From Ferruginibacter yonginensis (GTDB taxonomy: Bacteria; Bacteroidota; Bacteroidia; Chitinophagales; Chitinophagaceae), in the NCBI RefSeq assembly GCF_042651465.1, contig NZ_JBHSCZ010000001.1, positions 1,240,001-1,304,000 on the forward strand: DNA of 64,000 nucleotides, in the 5' to 3' direction. A program made the translations under genes and the position numbers. This document shows, piece after piece, positions 46,519 to 54,839 of this stretch. The first letter of the stretch is position 1. Each line of letters begins with the position of its first letter. The notes beneath the pieces were generated by a model. That model was not told the origin of the DNA. It was given only the letters and a program-made list of their open reading frames with translations, and did not search any database.

Positions 46519-47973
46519 TTAAAATTCATACCCCACCCTAAATACAAATGGTTGAGTAGGTACTGCATGTTGGTTATGCAGCATATCATAAAATAATTTA
46601 AATTGTGTGCCTTTTACAAACTTATTTTTTATAGGCAATTTCTTGCCTATACCTAACAAGCCAGCTTGTTGCCAACCTGCTGTTTGCTGTAAGTTTCTAA
46701 TGCTCGTAAACTGGTTGCCGTAATTCAGCTCATAACCACCACTTATCAAAAAACCCTTTTTCAGTTTCAAATCAATATAACTTCTTAGACCAATGCCTTC
46801 ATGTCGTAAACGTAAACGTTGTATACTACCATACCCTAATTGGTAGGCGGCACCAATACCAATTTCACTGTTGTTATTTAATTTATAACCCAATGACAAC
46901 GCAATATTAGCCTGCGAATTGGCTGCCCTACTAGGCTTACCAAATTGTACGTTACTGCCAAATACCAAACGCTGTTTCAAAGTTTTACTTTTCTGCTCAT
47001 TGGGTTTAAAATCGGGCAATTCGCCCACATCGCCATTACCCCCATTTTTAAAAATTTCATTCTTCAGCTGCTGTAGTTGTGCCTGTGCAGCTTGCATATT
47101 TTGTGATACTTGAGCGGCCGCATTAGGCCCTCCTGCAGCAATCCTACCCTGTATCAACTGGTTTACACCAGCTCTAGTTTGCAAGCCTGCTAAATTAGCC
47201 GTCACAGCACCTGTACCATTATTGGCCGCATTGCCGAACAAATTAGTGAGCATACTATGCTGTTTAAAAAATTGTTTAAAAGCAGGTATTTTATCAATAA
47301 TGGCTAAAGCGGTTGCCTCAAACTTTCCCGGCTCCTGAAACAAAGCCTTGTAGTTTTTTAAGGTAGCCGCATAATAGTAGGCCTCTTTATTAATTTTGCT
47401 GAGGTACTTACTCTTGCCTAAATGCTGCAAAGCCGCTTGCACCAATGCCTGTTTCCTAGCTTTAATTTGTTGTTGCATCACTGCACTCACTTGTTCAACA
47501 GAATCTAAATGGTTGATAGCGGTTTTTGCGGCACTAATAGGTTGTATAAATTTTTTATCAAGGGTGGCTTGTTGTGCAGCAACAAAGTTTAATTGAGTTG
47601 TGAGTTGATCTTGATAAGCATCATATTTGGCTTGGTAGCCTGCAATGCTTACCTGTCCTGCCTTGGCTGCTGCTAACATTGATGCAAAACTGATACTACC
47701 ATCTGCAAATAGTTGTGCAGCAGTTGCAGGACTAGCTTTTTCAAGCAACGTTTTTATCTTGGCTTCCCACTTAGCTAACTTAGTAAGTGTTTTGATGGTC
47801 TTTGTAGTAACCCTATCTGTATAGGTAGTAATCTTTACCTTGGTGGAAGTAATATATTTTAAAGGAACTTTCGTAACAGTTACAACGCTATCAACAACCC
47901 TTGATTGTGCACCAGCATGGGGCACAATTTGTAGTAAAAACCAAATTAATGAGATGAGTGTACGAATACTCAT
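46519..47973 (-). CDS. Coiled-coil outer-membrane beta-barrel protein, first gene of the RHS operon
   Basis: 484 residues with a signal peptide (MSIRTLISLIWFLLQIVPHAGAQ). Residues about 45-310 are predicted helical with Gln/Ala-rich coiled-coil stretches (AAQVSQNMQAAQAQLQQLKN); residues about 340-484 are a beta-barrel-like domain ending FVFRVGYEF, a proper barrel C-terminus. Twenty-six bases separate it from the first RHS gene. A surface-anchored barrel with a periplasmic helical part could serve to export or display the RHS proteins. I do not recognise a named family. Confidence 0.7.
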   Translation of the reverse strand: MSIRTLISLIWFLLQIVPHAGAQSRVVDSVVTVTKVPLKYITSTKVKITTYTDRVTTKTIKTLTKLAKWEAKIKTLLEKASPATAAQLFADGSISFASMLAAAKAGQVSIAGYQAKYDAYQDQLTTQLNFVAAQQATLDKKFIQPISAAKTAINHLDSVEQVSAVMQQQIKARKQALVQAALQHLGKSKYLSKINKEAYYYAATLKNYKALFQEPGKFEATALAIIDKIPAFKQFFKQHSMLTNLFGNAANNGTGAVTANLAGLQTRAGVNQLIQGRIAAGGPNAAAQVSQNMQAAQAQLQQLKNEIFKNGGNGDVGELPDFKPNEQKSKTLKQRLVFGSNVQFGKPSRAANSQANIALSLGYKLNNNSEIGIGAAYQLGYGSIQRLRLRHEGIGLRSYIDLKLKKGFLISGGYELNYGNQFTSIRNLQQTAGWQQAGLLGIGKKLPIKNKFVKGTQFKLFYDMLHNQHAVPTQPFVFRVGYEF

Positions 47974-48317
47974 AGGGCAGTTATTAAGGTATTAAAAGCA
48001 GGATAAAAATAGAAAGAAAATTGATATCACCAAATATTTCTGTATTAATTTTTGATGATGTACCAACTTTTATAACAGCAAATCATACTTAAAAAATTAA
48101 AAATCAATACTTTCTACTAAAAAATAATTTTGTAAAAAACAACCAACTATGATGTATTGCCGAATACAAATTTATTTATTCAAAAAAATAAAACCACATT
48201 AAAGTATTGATAAGCGTAATAAAGAATACTACAAAAAAATGCTGCAAAACACAGAACCAAAAAGCAACGCCATTTCAATACCATCCTATGTTTGTGTGGT
48301 AATTAAAATCTACCCAC
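47974..48317. other. Divergent intergenic region between the RHS operon and the lysis-type cluster
   Basis: 344 AT-rich bases between divergent genes. A TATGTTTG box at 48287-48294 is a possible promoter for the rightward cluster; a TAAATTTG box on the minus strand at 48167-48174 is too far from the leftward gene to be assigned. No gene or RNA is seen. Confidence 0.5.
48287..48294 (+). promoter_or_regulatory. Possible -7 box (TATGTTTG) for the 195-aa gene
   Basis: Exact match to TAnnTTTG, 23 bases upstream of the ATG at 48318. No convincing TTTG -33 element is found, so it is a weak assignment. Confidence 0.35.
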
Positions 48318-48905
48318 ATGAAACAACCAACACTCTCGGTGCAAAAATCTGCATCCGATTACCAACACCAATTACAACAATTAACCAACACCGCTTTCTT
48401 TATTGCTTACACTGCTTTGTGGAACGCACAATATTTCAGCGCTGCTGAAATAGCTAAAACCAAAGCAGCCATCCAACAAATCATCAGCGAACAACACAAC
48501 CCCATAAAACAATACAATAGCCTCATCCAACGTATTTTATTAACCCGGCAATATTGGCTATCACATCCAGGTCATACCATCCATAGTCCGAGCAATTTCT
48601 TTAACCCTCAAAACAAACTGGGCTATCACCAATCAGCCACTTGGTTTCAAACCGTACTACAAACCCGAGAGGCAATGCCACTCTTCAAAATACACCTCAA
48701 AGCTTTTGCGGAAGCAGCACATGAAATACTTACCACACAAAAACCTTCAGACTTCCATTACTGGCGTTCGTGGTTTGCTGAACAAAACAAACATACCCTC
48801 CTCAACTTATTACTCAGCACCATCGCAAACGCTCAAAATACCGAATTACAACTCGACAACGCAGCTACCGAAAACTGCAACATTGTCACTTTACAGAGAG
48901 CTTAG
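48318..48905 (+). CDS. Hypothetical all-helical protein (195 aa)
   Basis: 195 residues, mostly alpha-helical, with several His-rich turns (HPGHTIHSPSNFFNPQNK, KPSDFHYWRSWFAEQNKH) and no signal peptide or TM segment. No family is recognised. It is the first gene of the rightward cluster, divergent from the RHS operon. An 11-base-period repeat follows its stop. Confidence 0.65.
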   Translation: MKQPTLSVQKSASDYQHQLQQLTNTAFFIAYTALWNAQYFSAAEIAKTKAAIQQIISEQHNPIKQYNSLIQRILLTRQYWLSHPGHTIHSPSNFFNPQNKLGYHQSATWFQTVLQTREAMPLFKIHLKAFAEAAHEILTTQKPSDFHYWRSWFAEQNKHTLLNLLLSTIANAQNTELQLDNAATENCNIVTLQRA

Positions 48906-48907
48906 CA

Positions 48908-48962
48908 ACAGCTTTAATACAGCTTTAATACAGCTATGTAACAGCTATGTGAAAGCTATCAA
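48908..48962. repeat. Five 11-bp direct repeats (ACAGCTTTAAT-like)
   Basis: Units: ACAGCTTTAAT twice, ACAGCTATGTA, ACAGCTATGTG and AAAGCTATCAA, in perfect 11-base phase, starting three bases after the stop of the 195-residue gene. The phase is near one DNA helical turn, so a regulator could bind one face. Replication slippage is the alternative. Confidence 0.75.
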
Positions 48963-49053
48963 AAGTTTTACAGCGTAAGCATACCCATGCAACTGTAAAA
49001 AAGGCAGTAAACAAACCCCTACTGCCCTATTTTTTCACCAATAATCATCCATT

Positions 49054-49809
49054 ATGGCAAAACAAAAAGGTATCATAAAAGTACAAGGTACCATCGGCGA
49101 CATCACCTTTTCCAAATCACGTTTTGGGTACATCATCAAAGAAAAAACCACTTTAGATAAAAACCGATTCAATGCAGATCCTGCATTTACTCGTACCCGA
49201 GAAAATGCCAGTGAGTTTGGTAAAGCTTGTAAAGCCAGCAAACTCCTACGTACTGCACTATTTGCATTATTAAAAAATGCGAAAGACAGTGACTTACACA
49301 CTCGTTTGGTTACACTTTTAATGAAAGTAATCAAAGCAGATGCTACCAGCACCCGTGGCTTCCGCAATGTAATGGATGGCGAAACAGAAATGTTACAAGG
49401 CCTTGAGTTCAATAACAATGCGCAACTCACCAATACCTTGTACACGGCCTATACGCCTACCATCAACAGGGCAACAGGTTTGTTAGAAATTGAAATACCT
49501 TCTTTCATTCCTGCCGATGCCATCATCGCTCCTGCTGGCGCTACACATTACAAAATGGTAGCAGCTGGTGCCGAAGTCAATTTTGAAGCAGGCAACTTCG
49601 TTTCTACTACCAGTAACAGTACCATCTTACCAATTGATACGCTGGCAAGTGCGCCCCTATTGCTGTCCAACCAAGTCACAGCAAACAGCACCAGCCCTTT
49701 GTTCTTAATCATGGGTATCCAGTTCTTCCAACAAGTGAACGATACCTTTTATGAACTTCGCAATGGTGCCTTCAATGCACTCAGCATCGTTTCTGTAAGT
49801 GGTATATAA
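49054..49809 (+). CDS. Conserved-type Bacteroidota hypothetical protein (251 aa)
   Basis: 251 residues with no signal peptide. The N-terminus (MAKQKGIIKVQGTIGDITFS, PAFTRTRENASEFGKACKAS) is of a kind I associate from general knowledge with many uncharacterised Bacteroidota proteins; the second half is beta rich (NSTILPIDTLASAPLLL, FLIMGIQFFQQVND). The function is unknown; a phage- or particle-derived structural role is possible given the neighbours. A strong terminator follows, so it can be transcribed independently of the lysis-type genes. Confidence 0.75.
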   Translation: MAKQKGIIKVQGTIGDITFSKSRFGYIIKEKTTLDKNRFNADPAFTRTRENASEFGKACKASKLLRTALFALLKNAKDSDLHTRLVTLLMKVIKADATSTRGFRNVMDGETEMLQGLEFNNNAQLTNTLYTAYTPTINRATGLLEIEIPSFIPADAIIAPAGATHYKMVAAGAEVNFEAGNFVSTTSNSTILPIDTLASAPLLLSNQVTANSTSPLFLIMGIQFFQQVNDTFYELRNGAFNALSIVSVSGI

Positions 49810-49823
49810 ACCACCAACTACCA

Positions 49824-49860
49824 ACAGTAACCAACGCCTAGGCATTGGTTACTGTTTTCT
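49824..49860 (+). terminator. Strong hairpin terminator after the 251-aa gene
   Basis: ACAGTAACCAACGCC (49824-49838) and GGCATTGGTTACTGT (49841-49855) pair with one C-A mismatch and a 2-base centre; TTTTCT follows. Confidence 0.85.
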
Positions 49861-49905
49861 AAAAAAGCAAGCATTTGTTCCTATCACTTCTTTTAAAACA
49901 ATCCT

Positions 49906-50511
49906 ATGTACCCAATTGATCAATTGTTGCAATACCTTGCTGCTTTAAACTACATAGTGTATACCCAGCCATGGCAACTCAACATAATAGGTGTTCGTGC
50001 TAGCATACAACCCAACAATCAATTTAATGATGTATTGGTAGTGGCGTATAAAAACCAAGTGCAACAATGGGTGGTACATTATTGCAAAGGCACCACACTA
50101 CCGGGTAGGCATTGGTTAACACAACCCATCAACCCAGCAGGTACGGCTATTCTACAACCCAACCAATATGTGGATGCCTACCAAATCGGTTGGCACAGAG
50201 GTGCCTATAAAGCCTTGGTTCAAGTAAAACCAGTAACGGTTTATAGAGATACCAATCGCAATGAAGTGCCTGATACGGTGCACATGCGTACACAAACGGG
50301 TTTATTCGGTATCAATATCCATCGTACCCACGAAAAGCAACCCCCACAATGGGTCAATAAAAATACAGCTGGTTGTCAAGTCATGCAAAGTCGTACTGAT
50401 TTTGATACACTCATGCAACTAGCTATCCAGCACCAATCATTGTATGGTAATCGCTTTACCTACACGTTAATTGAAGAAAGGGCTTACAAGCAGTACTTCC
50501 AACTTTTATAA
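49906..50511 (+). CDS. Predicted peptidoglycan-active enzyme with YkuD-like His...AGC motif (endolysin-like)
   Basis: 201 residues. GLFGINIHR (His139) and KNTAGCQV (Cys157) reproduce the His...[S/T]xGC arrangement of the L,D-transpeptidase (YkuD) fold; phage-type proteins in Bacteroidota carry the same NIH...AGCQ pattern. No signal peptide is visible, so export would need a holin, as with phage endolysins. The following gene, 14 bases downstream, encodes just such a two-TM protein. The residues that define a transpeptidase versus a hydrolase cannot be told apart from sequence alone. Confidence 0.65.
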   Translation: MYPIDQLLQYLAALNYIVYTQPWQLNIIGVRASIQPNNQFNDVLVVAYKNQVQQWVVHYCKGTTLPGRHWLTQPINPAGTAILQPNQYVDAYQIGWHRGAYKALVQVKPVTVYRDTNRNEVPDTVHMRTQTGLFGINIHRTHEKQPPQWVNKNTAGCQVMQSRTDFDTLMQLAIQHQSLYGNRFTYTLIEERAYKQYFQLL

Positions 50512-50525
50512 CTAAAAAAAATACA

Positions 50526-50774
50526 ATGATAACAACACCCAAAAAAAACTGTTGGTGCCAACTGCTAAAAGATAAAGATGGCTGCTACAGCCTTCGTGAA
50601 ATAGCCATCGCAGTCATGCTCATCGCTATGATAACAGCTTGGTTAGCTACCCAGTTTTTTCAAAAATCCATACCCGAGTTCATGTTTTATTCCTTTGCTA
50701 GCCTTATCGGTGCAGGCTGCTTTGGGTACTCCATTGAACGAAAGACCAACAGCTCCAACAGCACCGAATCATAA
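50526..50774 (+). CDS. Holin-like two-TM protein (82 aa)
   Basis: 82 residues. TM1 (IAIAVMLIAMITAWLATQFF, about 27-46) and TM2 (EFMFYSFASLIGAGCFGYSI, about 51-70) are joined by a short turn and followed by a charged tail (ERKTNSSNSTES). Size and topology are those of class II holins. The N-terminus holds two Cys (KKNCWCQLLKDKDGC). It follows the endolysin-like gene by 14 bases and ends before a strong terminator. Confidence 0.6.
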   Translation: MITTPKKNCWCQLLKDKDGCYSLREIAIAVMLIAMITAWLATQFFQKSIPEFMFYSFASLIGAGCFGYSIERKTNSSNSTES

Positions 50775-50784
50775 ACAACCAACC

Positions 50785-50820
50785 GCCGTAGCACTGCACC
50801 AGCAGTAGCTACGGCTTTTT
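50785..50820 (+). terminator. Strong hairpin terminator after the holin-like gene
   Basis: GCCGTAGC (50785-50792) pairs with GCTACGGC (50808-50815); inside, ACTGC-ACCA-GCAGT extends the stem. A T run follows. Confidence 0.88.
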
Positions 50821-50844
50821 AACAGTACCCTAAATAATACCATC

Positions 50845-51477
50845 ATGCGTTATAAAATAAATACCAAACTTGTAGGTATAAGCCTAATCATTATTGTTGG
50901 CATCATCTTATGCATAGCCACTTGTAATCGTAATAATAACGATGTACAATTACCTATACCGGTTTACATACCCAATACAGATAGCAGCAACCAAGCAATA
51001 GCTCATCAAATAAAACCATTGCAGAAAAGCAACCTACAATCTAAAATAATTGTACAGCAACAATACAAAAAGCTACAAAGCCATACCATCAAAACAAAAC
51101 AATTGGCCGCCCAATTAGCAACACCACCTTCATTAAAAGTAGTGGATGATACTTGCAGTAAAGAAGCAATAACAACCTATTTTAACAATACCCAAGCCTA
51201 CCTACAATACAATACTGCAAATGAGTTATTGGCAGACAGTATCATACAAAACCTACAAACCATTATTATCAAAGATGATAGCATCATCCAATTAAAAGAC
51301 CAACAAATACAACAACTCAATAACGCTATAGATCAAACCAAACAACAACTCATTTTTCTCAACCAACAATACCAACAACTACAACAGCAACAAAACAAAA
51401 ACCATAAACACCACAAACGAAAAATAGCAGCAGCCATCATAATCACAGCTGTAACAGCTATGGTGCTATCAAAATAA
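50845..51477 (+). CDS. Spanin-like protein: TM, coiled coil, basic patch, TM (210 aa)
   Basis: 210 residues. TM1 lies near residues 9-26, a Gln-rich coiled coil covers about 55-185 (QLNNAIDQTKQQLIFLNQQY), then a basic patch (NKNHKHHKRK) and a second TM (IAAAIIITAVTAMVL). The architecture, a long periplasm-spanning coiled coil with membrane segments at each end, resembles a unimolecular spanin (u-spanin/Rz-like). It is the last gene of the cluster and has its own terminator on both sides, so its level can differ from the other two lysis-type proteins. Confidence 0.55.
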   Translation: MRYKINTKLVGISLIIIVGIILCIATCNRNNNDVQLPIPVYIPNTDSSNQAIAHQIKPLQKSNLQSKIIVQQQYKKLQSHTIKTKQLAAQLATPPSLKVVDDTCSKEAITTYFNNTQAYLQYNTANELLADSIIQNLQTIIIKDDSIIQLKDQQIQQLNNAIDQTKQQLIFLNQQYQQLQQQQNKNHKHHKRKIAAAIIITAVTAMVLSK

Positions 51478-51668
51478 ACAAACTAAAAAACCTATAAGAT
51501 GTAAAATCTTATAGGTTTTTCCAGTAATAAAATAAACATTAAAAAAAGTGCAATAATAATAAGTAGTCTTTGAACAGATCAATACCTATGACACAAAGCA
51601 TATATGCCTATACCCTATGGAAATGTCTCCAACAAAAAACTACGCCTCATTTATTAAGCTTCCTTCGT
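51478..51668. other. Intergenic region with terminator
   Basis: Contains the terminator described separately, then AT-rich sequence with no gene. The remainder to the MnmE stop is the simple repeat block. Confidence 0.5.
51486..51520 (+). terminator. Strong hairpin terminator after the spanin-like gene
   Basis: AAAAACCTATAAGAT (51486-51500), loop GTAAA and ATCTTATAGGTTTTT (51506-51520) form a perfect 15-bp stem. It is nearly symmetric and may also stop minus-strand transcripts. Confidence 0.9.
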
Positions 51669-51780
51669 ATTTAATAATTCGTAATCCTTAATTCAACATC
51701 CCCCATTCATAATCCCTCATTTATCATTCCTAATTCATCATTCCTAATTCATCATTCCTAATTCATAATTGAACATTCAA
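51669..51780. repeat. Simple repeat array, second copy
   Basis: Repeats of TAATTCATCATTCC with AATTCAACATCCCCCAT, closely related to the block at 35641-35816. It directly precedes the stop codon of mnmE on the minus strand. Confidence 0.85.
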
Positions 51781-51782
51781 AA

Positions 51783-53153
51783 TTACTTCCCAATACAAAA
51801 CTTACTAAAAATAAAATCGAGTTTATCTTCATTACTCACTTCGCCTGTAATATCACCTAAGTAGTACAAAGCCGTACGTATGTCAGATGATAACAAATCG
51901 CCAGATAAGCCAGCATCCAAGCCTTGTTTGATATTGTGTAAAGCTGATAAAATTAATTGCAATGATGCTAAATGCCGAGCATTGGTTACAATATTATTTT
52001 CAGCATTGGTATTAGATTGTACGGTGGCGTTGAACAAAGCTTTCTTAAGTTCGTCAATGCCCTCTTTATTTTTTGCAGCAATATATTGTATGTTATTAAA
52101 TTCAAATGTAGGGTGTTGACCTGCATCTGCTTTATTACCAACCAATAAATATTGCAACTGTTCTTGTTCAAATAGAGCCACTTGTTGGGCTAATGTAGCA
52201 GCGGTTTCGGTATGAACATCAAATATATACAATACCAAATCAGCCGTTCGCATTTTATCTAAACTCTTTTCGATACCAATATTTTCAATAACATCAGTGG
52301 CATTATCCCTGATGCCGGCGGTATCAATCAACCTAAATAAAATACCATCAATATTCATCACTTCTTCAATAGTATCTCTAGTAGTGCCGGCAATATCGCT
52401 TACAATAGCCCTATCTTCATTAAGTAACACATTGAGCAAGGTTGATTTACCTGCATTGGGTTTACCAATAATAGCAATGCTTACCCCATTTTTTATAACG
52501 TTGCCTAATGTAAAGGATTGTATTAATTGTGCAACGGCTTGTTGCAATGTATCTATTAATTCGTAAAATTGAGTACGATCAGCAAACTCCACATCTTCCA
52601 TAGCAAAGTCAAGTTCTAACTCAATAAGTGCAGCAAAGCCTATGAGTTGCTCTCTCAATATTTGTAAAGTGTTTGAAAACCCTCCACGTATATTATGCAA
52701 GGCTGCTTTTTGAGAGGCAGCAGTGTTGGCTGCTATAATATCAGCCACCGCTTCTGCTTGGGTTAAATCCATTTTGCCATTCAAAAAAGCTTTTTGGGTA
52801 AACTCTCCAGCCCTTGCCAAACGAGCACCTTTAGCAATACATGCTTGTAAAATTTGCTGTTGAATGTAGGGGCTACCGTGGCAACTTATCTCAATAGTGT
52901 CTTCACCGGTAAAACTTTTAGGTCCTTTAAATAAGGCCAACACTACTTCATCAATTAACTGATCATCATCTTTTAAAAAACCTACATGTAATGTATGCGA
53001 AGGTTGTGAGTGTAAATTTTTTGACGGAAACAAACTATTCACAATGTCAAAAGCTTTGGCGCCTGATATACGTATAACAGCAATAGCACCCACTCCGGGT
53101 GCCGTTGCTATGGCTACGATAGTTTCATCCCAACCAGATAACTTGTTATTCAT
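51783..53153 (-). CDS. mnmE: tRNA modification GTPase MnmE
   Basis: 456 residues. The N-terminal tetrahydrofolate-binding domain starts ETIVAIATAPGVGAIAVIRI; the G domain has GKPNAGKS (230-237), DIAGTTRDTIEE and DTAGI, and NKAD; the C-terminus is FCIGK (452-456), the essential Cys motif. With MnmG it forms the cmnm5 modification of wobble U34 in tRNA. No mnmG is present in the window. Confidence 0.97.
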   Translation of the reverse strand: MNNKLSGWDETIVAIATAPGVGAIAVIRISGAKAFDIVNSLFPSKNLHSQPSHTLHVGFLKDDDQLIDEVVLALFKGPKSFTGEDTIEISCHGSPYIQQQILQACIAKGARLARAGEFTQKAFLNGKMDLTQAEAVADIIAANTAASQKAALHNIRGGFSNTLQILREQLIGFAALIELELDFAMEDVEFADRTQFYELIDTLQQAVAQLIQSFTLGNVIKNGVSIAIIGKPNAGKSTLLNVLLNEDRAIVSDIAGTTRDTIEEVMNIDGILFRLIDTAGIRDNATDVIENIGIEKSLDKMRTADLVLYIFDVHTETAATLAQQVALFEQEQLQYLLVGNKADAGQHPTFEFNNIQYIAAKNKEGIDELKKALFNATVQSNTNAENNIVTNARHLASLQLILSALHNIKQGLDAGLSGDLLSSDIRTALYYLGDITGEVSNEDKLDFIFSKFCIGK

Positions 53154-53196
53154 ACCGCAAAGTTACGTAAAGCTTTATGGTATGTATGGCCATCGA

Positions 53197-54216
53197 TTAC
53201 AAAATATAATAAGCCGGTTGCTCTTTTACAGGTTGACTGCTATCGCTTGTTTTATTAAACAACTTATCGGTTAAAGTAGTGGTGTGTTGCTGAATAGTAA
53301 CATCACTATAGTTTTCAAATACTGATGATGGCTGCATATTATTTTTATGAGCATTCATCAAATAAAGTTGTACTAAATTCTTTTCAATAGTTTGAGCGAT
53401 GGAGGTCATAGGCGTATCAGTTGGCTTATTTTCAAATGGATCTTGCAAGTGAATCGCCATTTTTTCTATTAATAAAAAACAAGCTGATATTGCAATAACC
53501 AATGGTATTTCAAACATACCCACAAACTCAATAATACTAAAGGGTAGCAATATAATAAACAACATCATCGCCAAATGAATGTATAAACTGTACGTAATGG
53601 GGAACACCGTATTTTTAATACGTTCGCATTTTCCCATGGCATCGCAAAGACGGGTAATTGTTTTATCAATTTCAACTTGTTGAAAGCGATTGATCCAACC
53701 TTCATCTAACGCCAATTGAATATCCCTGCCCATCAAATCGAGTATGGCTGCTGGTTTATTATCAAATTGCTTGAGGTATGCCCATTCATTTTTATCAAGA
53801 TATTTATCTAACCCCGTTAATGTTTTTTGATGGCGTAAATGGCGACCCAAACAATAGGTCCATGCAATTTGTCGATTAATAACTCGTTGTTTAAACGCCT
53901 CTAAATTATCATCTTGCACATTGGTAGGTGTAAATGAAATTATTTGTCGAGCCAATGTTCGAGAATCATTTACAATGGCACCCCAGATATGCCTGGCTTC
54001 CCACCAACGATCATACGCTTGGTTGCTCCTAAAACCTAACAATAATGAAATAACGGTACCCAATACAGATGGTACTGAAATTGGTATGGAAATATGGGTA
54101 AGTTCGTACACCCTATACAATACCGTTATAAAGATGGCATACAATGAAATAAAAATAATTTCATATTTTATTTTGCCAAACACATATTTAAACGGAATAT
54201 TTTTTTGTAATAACAT
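53197..54216 (-). CDS. Bestrophin-like ion channel (UPF0187)
   Basis: 339 residues. The N-terminus (GTVISLLLGFRSNQAYDRWWEARHIWG) is the bestrophin signature, including RSNQAYDRWWEAR, and two TM pairs follow (residues about 25-70 and 215-265). PFENKPTDTPM near 275 is another family motif. Bacterial homologues form pentameric cation or anion channels. It lies between MnmE and a universal stress protein; no operon partner is obvious. Confidence 0.9.
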   Translation of the reverse strand: MLLQKNIPFKYVFGKIKYEIIFISLYAIFITVLYRVYELTHISIPISVPSVLGTVISLLLGFRSNQAYDRWWEARHIWGAIVNDSRTLARQIISFTPTNVQDDNLEAFKQRVINRQIAWTYCLGRHLRHQKTLTGLDKYLDKNEWAYLKQFDNKPAAILDLMGRDIQLALDEGWINRFQQVEIDKTITRLCDAMGKCERIKNTVFPITYSLYIHLAMMLFIILLPFSIIEFVGMFEIPLVIAISACFLLIEKMAIHLQDPFENKPTDTPMTSIAQTIEKNLVQLYLMNAHKNNMQPSSVFENYSDVTIQQHTTTLTDKLFNKTSDSSQPVKEQPAYYIL

Positions 54217-54255
54217 AAGTTACGTTTTAAATAAAAAAATCAACCTCACTAAATA

Positions 54256-54738
54256 CTACGCTGTTACGGCTGTAGTATTTGCAATAGTTTTTGACGTAAA
54301 AACATAAGGCGAACTTGTAGTAAGTTCTTTCACTACTGGCACACCGCTCTTTTTAAATAAAGTAGTTGGGTTAATGCTTTGTGGATGTATTGACATATAA
54401 TTATAAGCAACAGGGCAACAAATAAAATCAATATCTTTTGCATCAATAAAGTTGCGGAACAAGGCTTTGGTATTACCCTGCATACAGCTGATGTTTATTT
54501 TGTTGATGATGTTAGGGTAACTGTCTTTCAACTGTTTACAAGCTTGCCTAAATGGTTCGTTTATTAAACTGTACTCAGGTTTTTTGTAAGATGGCGATAG
54601 TAAATCATGCGGAGAGCTGGGTAATTCAAAAGCATGAAATAAAACAATGTTTACTTTTTTATCGCTTTGCTTAATTGCTTGTTCAACTAACTGTAGTGAT
54701 GCCGCTGTAAAATCGGTTGGTATTAAAATGTTTAACAT
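54256..54738 (-). CDS. Universal stress protein family protein
   Basis: 160 residues. Starts MLNILIPTDFTAASLQLVEQ, a Usp-type first strand and helix, and contains FICCPVAYNY and a C-terminal PVVKEL strand. The ATP-binding GxxGxxS loop is not clearly conserved, so it is probably a non-ATP-binding Usp. It probably serves in stress physiology; the gene stands between bestrophin and the histidine kinase with its own spacing. Confidence 0.7.
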   Translation of the reverse strand: MLNILIPTDFTAASLQLVEQAIKQSDKKVNIVLFHAFELPSSPHDLLSPSYKKPEYSLINEPFRQACKQLKDSYPNIINKINISCMQGNTKALFRNFIDAKDIDFICCPVAYNYMSIHPQSINPTTLFKKSGVPVVKELTTSSPYVFTSKTIANTTAVTA

Positions 54739-54839
54739 AATAGTGTTTTTAATACCTCAAAGTTGTAACATGAGTATTAAAGCCACCTAAGCATTACATT
54801 ATATTGGTATTAAAATCACATTAAAATGAAATTAAAATA

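Noticed and set aside
48167..48174. TAAATTTG box as promoter for the RHS operon
   Set aside because: It lies almost 200 bases from the first gene and has no TTTG -33 partner at the right spacing.
48706..48978. 90-codon frame in another phase of the 195-aa gene
   Set aside because: It overlaps a longer gene in another frame and owes its tail to the 11-bp repeats.
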